Assembly (NCBI GenBank): GCA_033816765.1
Contig: CM066289.1
Span: 2,852,001 to 2,916,000 of the forward strand
Length of the DNA: 64,000 nt
DNA from: Nothopassalora personata
Lineage: Eukaryota > Ascomycota > Dothideomycetes > Mycosphaerellales > Mycosphaerellaceae
Direction: 5' to 3'
In this document: one piece after another, positions 19,349 through 29,108 of the stretch
How positions within the stretch are numbered: position 1 is the first letter of the stretch
Layout: each line of letters opens with the position of its first letter
Position numbers and translations under genes: made by a program
Notes under the pieces: generated by a model
The model's database searches: none
What the model saw: only the letters and a program-made list of their open reading frames with translations
What the model was told of the DNA's origin: nothing

Positions 19349-22300
19349 CTACTTTGAGGTAACAGTCTCCTGATCCGAAGCATCGAGAATGTCGTACTCC
19401 TCGTCAGTCAAGAAGCCGTCATCCTCGCTGTCGTCACCATTGGCGCTCAACACCTCAAGCTCCTCGTCAAGATCAACAAAGTCATCATCAGCAGGTGAGG
19501 TGACTGGCATCGAGGCTGGCGCAGCAGCTGGAATAGCCGAGCGCTCAATTTCGCCCTCTTCGTTCTCCACATAGGCAGCCTTCCCCTTGCTGGAGCTGCT
19601 GGTGGCGGACTGATAGGTGCTGCTAGCAGGGCTCTCCTTCTCGAGCTTGGGGAAGACCATCTGGCTACCCTCGAGCTCCTCGGTCTTCTCTTCCTCGTCG
19701 GCCTGCTTGGCAACCTGCTCGATGATGTTCTGCACCTTCTCGCTCTCTTCCATGCTCTTCTTCCCAGCGGCGACCATCTTGAGTTGCTGGAAGTCTTCGG
19801 TCATCTTCTCACGCTCCCCCCGAGTCTTGATGATGCTGGCCTTGATGTGCGCAACACGCTGCTTGAGCACTTCGCGACGCTCCTTCTCGTTTGTGGACTC
19901 GCCGGAACGGTGACCAATGTAAGGGTTGGCGTATTGAGGCCAGCTAGGCATGTCCTGGCGGTTGATGCCCTGGGCCTGCAGCTGATCACGCTGGGCGACC
20001 ATCTGCTCACGACGCTGCTTCTGCTGCTCGCGCATGGCAGCAAGACGAGCTGACAGCCCCATGCTGTCGTAGGCTGGTGGCTGCTCAGCTGGGATGTTCG
20101 GAGCCTGCTGAGCGGCCATGGCGTTGAAGCGAAGGGTCTGCTCGCGAGCAGCTTGCTGCTGAGCACGAGCCATCTGCATCTGCTGGATCCTCATGCGCTG
20201 CATAGCGATCTGCTGCTCCTGGAAGAAGGCTGCAGATGGGCTTGGGGCCTTCTGCTCCACTTTCTTGACTTCGATGTCACACCACAGACGGTGACCAAAT
20301 GGTGTACCATCAGCAGCCTTCAGGCGCCAATAGCTGATGCTCTTGCCCTCGCGGACAGGAGCCTTGAGGACAACCTTGAAAGCGACCTCTTCGCCAACCT
20401 GGACATCACGACCCACGACGTTGCTCTCGGTGGCATCGGCAATGGCGGTCACCGAAGCCGGGTGGCTGTTGTCGACGTTGAGCATGTTGTCACCGCCGAC
20501 ATAGCGAACGCTGCAGCCAGCAGGCCACACATATGGACCTGGGTTCTTCAGAGTCCATATCTGGGTGAAGCGAGCCTCTGGGTCGACAGCCATGCCGTCT
20601 GGGATGCTGTCGCGCACAAAGTGGGCGTTGAGCAGAGTCGAGGGAACAGCGGCAGGCTCTGGAATCACTGCCTTTTCCTCGAATGTCTTGATCGGGATCG
20701 GGATTGGCATGGTTTCCTTCTTGACCTCAGTGGGCTGGAAGTCAGCGACGGTTTGCACCTGTGTGGCAGCGTTGGCATGCTGGACAGGGATGGTCTCGGT
20801 ACCGGTGCTCGACACTGGAGATCCACGGCGATCGCCCATGACGCGAACGTTGCCGCGAAGATCCTGGTTCTCGGTAGACACGTTGACATTACGAACAGGA
20901 GTCTTCAGCTTGATTAGTGGGTGAGTGCGGTTGTGGTGATTGCTTGGCAGTGCCTCGCACGAAGCGCAGAAGTCAGTGTCGTGGCAGATGGTGCACTTGT
21001 AGCGGACACCAGAGATGTAGGACTGATCAGCCTTCTTGCTGCAGAGTGGGCCATCGCAGTAGATGCCGAAGTGACGGACAGCAGACTCGCCTTGGTCGCC
21101 GATGGGCTCGTAAAGAGCTGCAAAACGGTGGCGTGGGTGGCTGTGTCGAGCGTCCTTGACACAATCGCTGCAGTAGTCCCAATCAGGGCAGTTCAGGCAC
21201 TTGTGACGGATGCCGTAGATCTTCTTATCACAGCCGTCGCAAATAGCGTTGTGGCGGACATTGCGGCCTGGAGCGAGCTTCGTCTCGGCAGCAAGCGGCA
21301 GAATGGTCTCAGCTGTGGATGGCTCGAAACCATGTGCTGGGTGGTGACCGTGCTTGTCGGATGTGTGGCACTTGATGCACAGGTCGAAGTCATCGCACGT
21401 GGTGCAGGTGACGAACTCACGCTCTGGCAGCACAATCACGCAGCTGTTGCATGTGCGTGTTGGGGTTCGTGTGTCCTCTGCCAGTGTCTTGGTCTCATCT
21501 GTGAAAGCGCCCGGAATCTCCTTCTCGATGGGCTCCTGCTTGATGAACGCGGGCATTATCTTAGCCTTACGAGGCTGAACCTTCTCGGTGGTGCTGCTGA
21601 TCACCTTGCCGTTCTGGATGTAACGCTTCACGAGCCAGTGACCCTCTCCTGGGCACACATTGCCGCTCGAAACACAGTCCTCGCAGAGGTCGTAGTCACC
21701 GCCATCGCAGATGCTGCAGTGGAAGTGTTCGTCGGCCATGGCCTTGTCACACTCGTTGCAGTAGACAGACCAAGCATGTGGGTGAGCTGCCGTAAGTCCG
21801 GTGGGTTCACGTGGTCGAAAGGCGAGAGCTGGCTGTGGCTGCACCGGCAGCCGGGCGAAGACGCTGGATGCGTCGGCGTTGAACGGACGTGGGACGGGCG
21901 CCTCATCGTTGACGAGCGTTTGTTGAGCAGCACGAGCTTCCTTGAACTGAAATATGCCGCTGCCGATGGAGCGCTGGTCGAGCGCGGTGGAGTCACGGAT
22001 AGGGTTCTGGAAGTAGAATGAGTCACTGCGTTTCGTGGCAGGTATGAACTCACGTACCATCTCCGGCATCTTTGGCAATGGCTTCTCCTCATCTTGCACA
22101 ACTGGAGGGCTGACAGGGGAGACTGTGGCCTTCAAGCGCAGCTTCAGCTTAGCCTTTGCGGCGCGGATGAGGGTCTTGAAGACCTGAGGGTTGGTCTCGT
22201 CGAGGGTGATGTAACCGGCGGCTGAGTCGGAGTAGCGTTCGAGGACAACGGTCTGTTCGGGCTTGATGTCGAGGACCTGGCGGAGCTGTAGAGAGGGAGG

Positions 22301-22532
22301 TGAGCAATGTGTCGGAAGCTGATTGCAGCTTGTCTCGTGCGAGGAGGGCTGGATGTCCCTCAGGCAGCCAGGCAACAGCGGTCGCGTAAGCTTCACATAC
22401 CTTATTGGGCAGAGTGTTGGCGCCGAGATCACGCAGCGGCAGCTTGAGCTTCTTCAGCTGCTCGTTGACAGAGATCTTGATGGTGATGAGCGTATCCGGA
22501 GAGGGGCTGCCACTCGCGTGTGGTGCCGCCAT
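19349..22532 (-). CDS. Selective autophagy receptor NBR1
   Basis: Links ubiquitinated or peroxisomal cargo to Atg8 on autophagosomes. Exon 1 (22401-22532) and exon 2 (19349-22285) flank a 115-nt GTATGT..CAG intron and give 1022 residues. The intron sits inside the N-terminal PB1-like region (TLITIKISVNEQLKKLKLPL..LRQVLDIKPEQTVVLERYS). Four ZZ zinc fingers follow, each with CxxC pairs (from about 222, 325, 392 and 452). The FW/NBR1 domain is at about 598-715 (IWTLKNPGPYVWPAGC, GEEVAFKVVLKAPVREGKSISYWRL). A glutamine-rich coiled coil (about 725-870) precedes an acidic tail. The tail holds two candidate Atg8-interacting motifs, DDDFVDL (19469-19480) and DEEYDIL (19385-19396). Four ZZ fingers plus FW is the arrangement known for filamentous ascomycete NBR1. 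Confidence 0.9.
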
Positions 22533-23959
22533 GCTGTGGTTGAGTTGTGTGGCGGTGCGAGGTTGTGTTGGTCGTTGGTTAGGCGGTCAGAGCGATGACG
22601 TGCTGCTATCGATTCGTCGGCGGCTGTCGCGGCGAGACTGGACGCAGCCGGCGGAGGTGATATGGTCTGTCTGTCTGTCTGTTCCGGTCGAGGTGATGGA
22701 GCGGGCTCGTGATGATGGTGTTGTGCTGTTGGACGAGGAAGAGGACTGTAGAGCTAAGGGAAGACTAAGAGGTGCAAGGCTCCAGGGTTAGCAGGTCTCC
22801 CGCCCGTGGGTCCGTGCGGCAATCGATACGGCTCGTGACCTGCTGAGCAGCCTCCCACTCAGCCTGCAGCCATACAGCAGCGAGTGGCGAGGAAGGCTCG
22901 AGAACGAGACACAAACTTCACCGGTCTGCACGCCGGACTCTGTGGCTCCTTCACACTCGCAGCCAGGGATTACGCCCTGTGTACCACCCGATCGCGCAGT
23001 CTGTCACGTCGAAGAAACGAGACGTCGTTACCCTTGCACAAGCAAACACTCTTTGGGTCTACGAGACACATGGGCGCGAGTCTTACACGACGGAGACTGA
23101 AGAATGCCATGGCTGTCACGAGATTGCCTAGAGGCTTACAGCCAAGGCCTTCCTGACGTTGTGAAGGCCAAGCTTGCTCGTCCTGTATCGTATAATGTGT
23201 AAGGCTACGAGGATCTGCCAGTCTTTCTGCTTCCTCACTTATCCACCCGACCAAGTGACCTGCTCACATGAAGCCATCTTCAGCTAAGTCAAGATTCCTC
23301 AGTCCAAGGTGGCCGCAACGACCGAGCGCTGTCGCACCAATGGGCTCAATATGGTCCTTGCTAGAAGCCGTGGTCGAGACAGCGTGTGGGCGACCAACTC
23401 AGAGCATGGTGCACGAAGACGCAAGATCACTGCTCGAGAACCCGCTATCTGCCATCGCTCAACGCTGTGGGACTTCACGATGAGAAGGTTGCTATTGGCT
23501 GTGAACGGCTTGCGGAACTCCACAAGCAGCATGACGATGCGGCTGTCGTTGACCAAACTCAACATGCCACGGAATGCAACGATTGCCAGAACTCAGACTC
23601 GCCTCGACAACGTTTAATCGACACACAGAATGCCATGGGCAATGCAACAGAACTGTGTGCGGTCGCTCGGTCAAGATCATCCTCGTGTCGAAGCATGCGG
23701 TCGCAAACTCGTTGACCATAGAGTGCTAGCTGGACCTGCTCAGGCAAGTGCAGCTCACGAGATCGTGGCCGCCATGATGGGCTCTAGCCACCTGCAATTG
23801 GCAAAGTAGTCGGGTCTCGATTTCCGCGTGAGAAAAAGCTGGCAAGTACTTCCTCGCCATTGTTTACCTCCATACAAAGTATGCTTCTACCTTTCGTCAA
23901 GTCTTGTACTGCATTTGTCGTCTCCAAGCTTTCATGTTGTTCTGCCCTTAGGGAGCACA
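22533..23959. other. Intergenic region with a TGTC microsatellite
   Basis: About 1.4 kb between the divergent NBR1 and the 23960 gene. It contains a short (TCTG)n/(TGTC)n run near 22672-22684 close to the NBR1 start, and otherwise only short ORFs without motifs. It serves presumably as two promoters plus 5' UTRs. Confidence 0.5.
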
Positions 23960-26392
23960 ATGCTGACCTGCCCACCCTCTCGCATCAACCTCACAGCAGC
24001 TGACCTCTCCGACTTCGAACGAAGATGGGCAGCAAGACGACCAGCACGATCAATCCGTCCACAGCCTGCTAATGCTCAATTGTCACTCGGGGCTGCTCAT
24101 CTGACAAAGCTTGGCTGTGTACCCGCGAGTGCCAATTTCGGCCGCAAGAGAGCAGAGTCGTGCTCCTCGCAAGCCACTATCTGCACTGTCGCAGATGACG
24201 AGGCCCTCCACAGTGGCGACAACAATGCACCATTTCCCGGCCCTTCAAGCTCACCGACCAAGCCTTTCCCTGGGAGGTCTATCCCAACGTTTGAGCGCGC
24301 TGTCGAACGCGACACAATCTCCATCGCAGACTCAATTGAGTCGTCTTCACCTCGACATCGATCTCCCCAGAAGCTTCCTGCGCACTTCACGATACGCGAA
24401 GAAAGCGCACTTAAACAAGCAGAGACGGAAGCCAGACAGCTACGCAATCCTCAAATCTTCAGCAGAGCTGTGGTCGGCAACGTCGTTCAGCATTTAGCCA
24501 CGGCCGCACCTGAGCTCTTCCGCTCCTCTGATGAAGCACACGGCGATGCAGATGATTTGCCGGACGACTCGTTACTGAATCCATCACTAGATGCAGAAGC
24601 ACCGGTGTTCGTGCCCAGAACGCGATTCGGTACAGTAGCCAACCACTCACCAAACAACAGCCGTGCAGGCATTCGAGTTGATGATAAAAGTGCCAGCAGT
24701 ATTCGTGCCCAGCCTGCACATTTACGGGTACAATCATCCTTCGAGTGCAATTCTCAGAGATCATCTCACGACTCGGAACGCGAAAATGCTTCGTCAACCA
24801 GATTCGAGGCCATTCCTCCTCCAGTACGCGTGCTCCAGCCACGTCGAAGAAGTCGCGCTCAGGACCAGAATGCTGCGATGCCAAGAATGGTTCCCGACCT
24901 GGACCGCTATCCTGCTATGCCTGCTCTGCCTCCCGTCATCGGTATGAGTGGCCGTCGCAGTAGCGCCACTCATAGACGTGTAGTACTGCCGCGCAGACGA
25001 AGCTCCCGGGCGCACCTTGTTGAGTTTGAGAGAGCACGTATGGCCCAGATGGCGACTAATCCAGCACCGACTCCACAACGAGCTGACATGAGAGCTCACC
25101 ACCAGGACCTGCACCGCCCTGCATCGCCAGCTCCATCGTCAAGCAGCCGTTCCACTCCAAATTTGCTGCTGCAGGGCCTGTCGGCGCCTGTCATTCACCC
25201 TCGTAGAAGCTCCTGCTCGTGGAACAGGACCACTACCGCGGAAGAAATACAGACGTTGAACAAGTTCCCCGAAGGCCCAAGTACTGCATTATCAAGCCGA
25301 GCTTTTGAGGATCACATTCTCAACCGCGACTCTCCGCTGGAAGAGGTGGCAAAGCAAGGTAGCCGTCTTGCTGCACGTCTGAGTCAAAGATCTGTTGGCC
25401 GATCGCATGAGCGAACTCCTGGTTCCCATCGACCATCTCTACTGAATGGCGACCCTTTCGCCCTTGATCCTTCGGAGCGCTCCGGCAACAGATCTCCGGT
25501 CGTCAAATCGCCTCCCCGCCAAGCCACTGCGCGCTGTCCTGAGCCCTCGGCGAGACGAGATTCGGTGCAAGAAGCAATTGAGAAGTTCACAAGAGCACAC
25601 GAGGCTCTGGAGAAGCAGAGCGTGTCACCCAAGCAGGCATCAGCAGCACCCGCAACCACAACAGTTCATCGATCCCAAACACAAAGCAGTCTGAGCTCAG
25701 CCTTCGAAGACCCCGTCGCCTTCGCCCTAGCGCTGCCACCCGAGACTGTTCCCCTGTCCCCAGCCTCGACACCACTACCCTCGTCACCACACTCAGCAAG
25801 CTCGGCATACACCCCCAGCACTCCACCAGTCCACTCTGCAGCAGCAAGTCCGCGCCTCAGTTCTGCAAGTCACTCCTCTATCGCAAGATCCAGCATCACC
25901 AGGTTCCCACAAAGCCTCGACGCCGCCGTGACACCACGAGTCACAATCTACAACGACGACAAATCACCCACCATGCAACCACAAACACCCGCAGACGTCA
26001 TGAGATCTGGCCGCCGCTTCCGGCCACGTTCAGATATGGGCTCCGTACATCATCACGCGACCATGCCGACGTTGACAGAAACCCCGTCTCATGCGGCGAT
26101 GGAGCGGAACCCGCATCGAAATACTTATCCTACTGCTACGCCGCCTCAGCATGATGGGGGACAGTATGATAACAGTGGGCTGACGCCTGCCCGCCATTTT
26201 CCGACGTCTGTGCGGAGGGAGGATAGAGCTGAGCCGCGCAGGAGGGGCCTCAGTGAGAACGAGGCTGAAGTTCATTTGGCGAATGTCGAGGGTATGGAGC
26301 AGGATCGCCGTACTTGGATTGCGAGACATGAGGAGGGGAATTTGGATGTTACGCCGCCGAGGGAAGGAAGGTGGGAGAGGTATTTGTCTTGA
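23960..26392 (+). CDS. Large disordered protein, unknown function
   Basis: The first ATG in the frame gives MLTCPPSRINLTAADLSDF and 810 residues; the frame is open further upstream but without an ATG. Composition is dominated by S, P, R, A and T with no membrane helices, coiled coil or recognisable catalytic motif. Several RRxS-type clusters (GRRSSATHRRVVLPRRRSS at about 337-355, HPRRSSCSW) look like basophilic kinase sites, and SP/TP sites are abundant in 500-700. The extreme C-terminus is more ordered and acidic (LSENEAEVHLANVEGMEQDRRTW, then PPREGRWERYLS) and is the most likely conserved piece. The length and consistent codon pattern of an 810-codon open frame argue for a real gene. I do not recognise the family. 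Confidence 0.75.
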   Translation: MLTCPPSRINLTAADLSDFERRWAARRPARSIRPQPANAQLSLGAAHLTKLGCVPASANFGRKRAESCSSQATICTVADDEALHSGDNNAPFPGPSSSPTKPFPGRSIPTFERAVERDTISIADSIESSSPRHRSPQKLPAHFTIREESALKQAETEARQLRNPQIFSRAVVGNVVQHLATAAPELFRSSDEAHGDADDLPDDSLLNPSLDAEAPVFVPRTRFGTVANHSPNNSRAGIRVDDKSASSIRAQPAHLRVQSSFECNSQRSSHDSERENASSTRFEAIPPPVRVLQPRRRSRAQDQNAAMPRMVPDLDRYPAMPALPPVIGMSGRRSSATHRRVVLPRRRSSRAHLVEFERARMAQMATNPAPTPQRADMRAHHQDLHRPASPAPSSSSRSTPNLLLQGLSAPVIHPRRSSCSWNRTTTAEEIQTLNKFPEGPSTALSSRAFEDHILNRDSPLEEVAKQGSRLAARLSQRSVGRSHERTPGSHRPSLLNGDPFALDPSERSGNRSPVVKSPPRQATARCPEPSARRDSVQEAIEKFTRAHEALEKQSVSPKQASAAPATTTVHRSQTQSSLSSAFEDPVAFALALPPETVPLSPASTPLPSSPHSASSAYTPSTPPVHSAAASPRLSSASHSSIARSSITRFPQSLDAAVTPRVTIYNDDKSPTMQPQTPADVMRSGRRFRPRSDMGSVHHHATMPTLTETPSHAAMERNPHRNTYPTATPPQHDGGQYDNSGLTPARHFPTSVRREDRAEPRRRGLSENEAEVHLANVEGMEQDRRTWIARHEEGNLDVTPPREGRWERYLS

Positions 26393-27456
26393 GGGTGGGC
26401 AGGGAGGTTTGTCGGCTTGGGATATGTTGTTGGGATAGTGATAGTATTGGTGTTGGATGGTGAAGTGGCAGGCAGATTGATAAGCAGCTTGTAAGACTAG
26501 ATGGCATTGGTAGAACACCTCGCATCGTAGTAGGAAGTACTATCTCGATCTCTCATGCGAATGCGGTACTATGCACGCTTTCCAAGAAGTCCTATCGGAC
26601 CGCGAAAATGTCTGGCGTTGTAACTTGTTACCACCCCCCTGCTCATCCATGCTTTTACAGCCTCGGAGCCGCCGACAAGTTCGCCTTTGCTTCGTATTGA
26701 CAGGTACGAATGTATATCCATGGTAAGCTTAATTGTTTCACTATCCAACGCTAGATAAGCTTGATACCCAAGCTATCATATGCAAGTACAGGCAGGGTCG
26801 AAATTCGATCGGATCGAGTCAACTTCAACCATGCCTCCTTGCAATACGGTCGACAGTTCGTCGTAACTTGCCGGGAAAGCGGTGCTTCGACATAGGCAGA
26901 CCATTTCAGCCATTGTGGCTATAATCCTGTCTCTATGATGCAATAGTCTGGCATGTGCAGCGCCTGCCTTATAACATGAGACTTTGGTAACACCTCATAT
27001 CACAATTGCTACTTACCTGCCTAGGGTGTTCCAGACCAGACCCTCTCCCCGTCTCGAGGCAGCTCGAAGTATCTATGCAGAGGATTGAGGATATCCATCA
27101 TCTGCAGATCCTTAGTCCATTGACATATCCCATCCAAGTCACGGCACTGTTACTCGATGTTGAAGTTCTGGTCAGTTTGGCTTGGGGGAGTCCTTGAGCT
27201 GGTATCACAGGAGACCGACCAAGATGATGTCGGCTTTGCACATGATGTCTTGTCTGAGCATGTCAAGGCAGCGGGCTGTCGTATGAAGCCAGTGATGGTG
27301 CTGATCAGCCTCGTGAGGTTGTCGTCTAACTGATATGTAGTCTCCAAATCCGCTTGGGGAATCCGAATGCCCGGCTGCCTTGCTTCGAGACGCCGTTGGA
27401 ATTTGGTATACCTACGACAATGACCGTCACGAGCCAGCACGCAGCCAGTGACCATA
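26393..27456. other. Gene-free stretch, about 1.1 kb
   Basis: No ORF with recognisable features. The minus-strand frame at 27150-27512 overlaps the end of the broken gene downstream and may include its shifted C-terminus. Confidence 0.45.
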
Positions 27457-28050
27457 TCAGCGGCCGATTCTTCTGCGTCGCCTAGCCGAAGATGACGAAG
27501 AGCGCCAGTCATGCAGCGTCTGCACTACTGGTACCTCCCATCCAGTAAGCCGCTTCACCAGGGTGAAGATATTCTGCAAGTCTGACTTCGTAAGCTTGCC
27601 GACCTCACCAAGCAGCGTCCGATCGTCGTCGATCTTCTTGTTGATGTAGCCGAGCACCGCTTCGCCCACCGCCTTGCGCGCCTCCTCAGCCCTCGGGTCC
27701 TCGTGTGGACGCATGTTTACGCGATACTGGATGTCTCTGTCCTTGTGAAGACAGGTGAGAGTAAAATGGAACATGCTACCACAGGTCTACTTGTGCAACC
27801 CAGCGAAGATGATGTTATCAGTCAGCGCCGCATCGTCCCCCCAGTGAGATAGCCAGGCGACGGAGCGCTCAATGTTGCGTTCGCAGTGAAGGCTCAAGTG
27901 GACTTCGCGACTGCGATAGAAGACTGCAAGCGCTTCTTTGCGGGTTTGCTAGGAGAGCTGTGCGATAAGGGGGAAGCGAATCTCATCGGGCGTATTGCGG
28001 ATAGAAGCTGTGTCGATTGGTGGAAATGGAGCAGAGGCGTAGTAGTATCG
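27457..28050 (-). pseudogene. Broken 2EXR/F-box-like gene with two TAG stops
   Basis: A single minus-strand frame reads sensibly from about 28050 to 27457 except for two in-frame TAG codons (27949-27951 and 27787-27789, 162 bp apart in phase). It runs IRNTPDEIRFPLIAQLS, stop, QTRKEALAVFYRSREVHLSL, then SVAWLSHWGDDAAL, stop, MFHFTLTCLHKDRDIQYRV and TLLGEVGKLTKSDLQNIF. The opening block resembles the LPPEIR..TRKEALAVFYR pattern of small F-box/2EXR-like proteins. Both stops fit a CAG to TAG change. It lies beside the AT-rich island. An alternative is a multi-exon gene that splices round the stops; I found no suitable GT..AG pairs, since the stretches between and beside the stops look coding. Confidence 0.6.
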
Positions 28051-28219
28051 TTCTGACCTTCAGGAGCCATGTTCTTGGTCATGGAGTTAATTGCCTTTTG
28101 AGGATGAGATGCTGGCGCCGAAGAAGGTAGAGTCTGGTCGTCCTGACCTTGAACAGCCATTTCGGTAGTAGTGGCGTATGCGAAGATGTGTGATTTTGGC
28201 ATCGAACCTTGTGGGGTCC

Positions 28220-28690
28220 GGTTAGTATGTAGACAAATAACATTCTCTTCGAAGGCATATATCGCTATCGTAACGTTACTCTATCGCTATAAACAATAAG
28301 GCATTCGAGAGCGTACGTTCGGCGCTTCTATCTAAATCTACAATAGTATCGTCTATCCATTAGGACGACCTACGATTCCTATCCGCGCGACACCCGATTT
28401 CGGGATTTGCGACGCGTTACTAGGTAGTAAAGAATGCGACGAATATACCTTTATTTCGAAGAAACGACATAATACGTATTTAGCGATAGCCTAAAAGAAG
28501 GATATACGATATATAAATAATACATAATACAGGTATATAAGTCTCTACGATATATTACTTTAAGCTGCACAAAGTCGATTTTATCTACGAGGCTGTACTT
28601 AGTATATAACGAGAGGATATAAACGCGTAAGAACCTAATTTAGTACGTATAATACGGTCGGCGCTATTTTTTTTAAATATGTAACAACTA
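28220..28690. repeat. AT-rich, RIP-like transposon relic
   Basis: Composition changes sharply from the flanks. TpA is very frequent (for example ATACGATATATAAATAATAC at 28506-28525) while CpA and TpG are scarce and CpG remains common. That combination is the expected product of repeat-induced point mutation, which turns CpA into TpA. No ORF survives and no terminal repeats could be seen, so the original element cannot be named. Boundaries are approximate. Confidence 0.65.
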
Positions 28691-29108
28691 CGTTCATGTT
28701 AGCGTTATGTCGTGATAGCGGTTTAAAATCGTCTTGTCGAGCCGTTTAGCTTTTAGCTGCACCAAAACACGCCCCATTTGATCTTAGACGCTTCGCCAAG
28801 GCTCGCTGTGAGCGGATCACACCGATTGGTCACATTGTATTGGCTATACTAGAAGCGTCTGAGCTCGCTGAGGTAACATGCATTTACGTCTACGATAGTT
28901 CTAGCGAATCGGAGACAGACATCCGAGGACCGAAACCTTACTGCTAGCGCGTCCTGACCCAGAGAAAATGTTCGATAGGAGATGAAAGACACGACCAACA
29001 CGTCGCATCACCTTCCGTTCGACGCTTCCATCAAATTGTATCAGTCATCTTGTGACCGCTTAACGATAGACTCACGCAATCGACTAATCCACACCATCCA
29101 TCAGGACG

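Noticed and set aside
20921..22021. 366-codon plus-strand ORF antisense to NBR1
   Set aside because: It covers the ZZ-finger exon on the opposite strand; the translation is low-complexity V/A/L-rich and the minus strand has clear domains.
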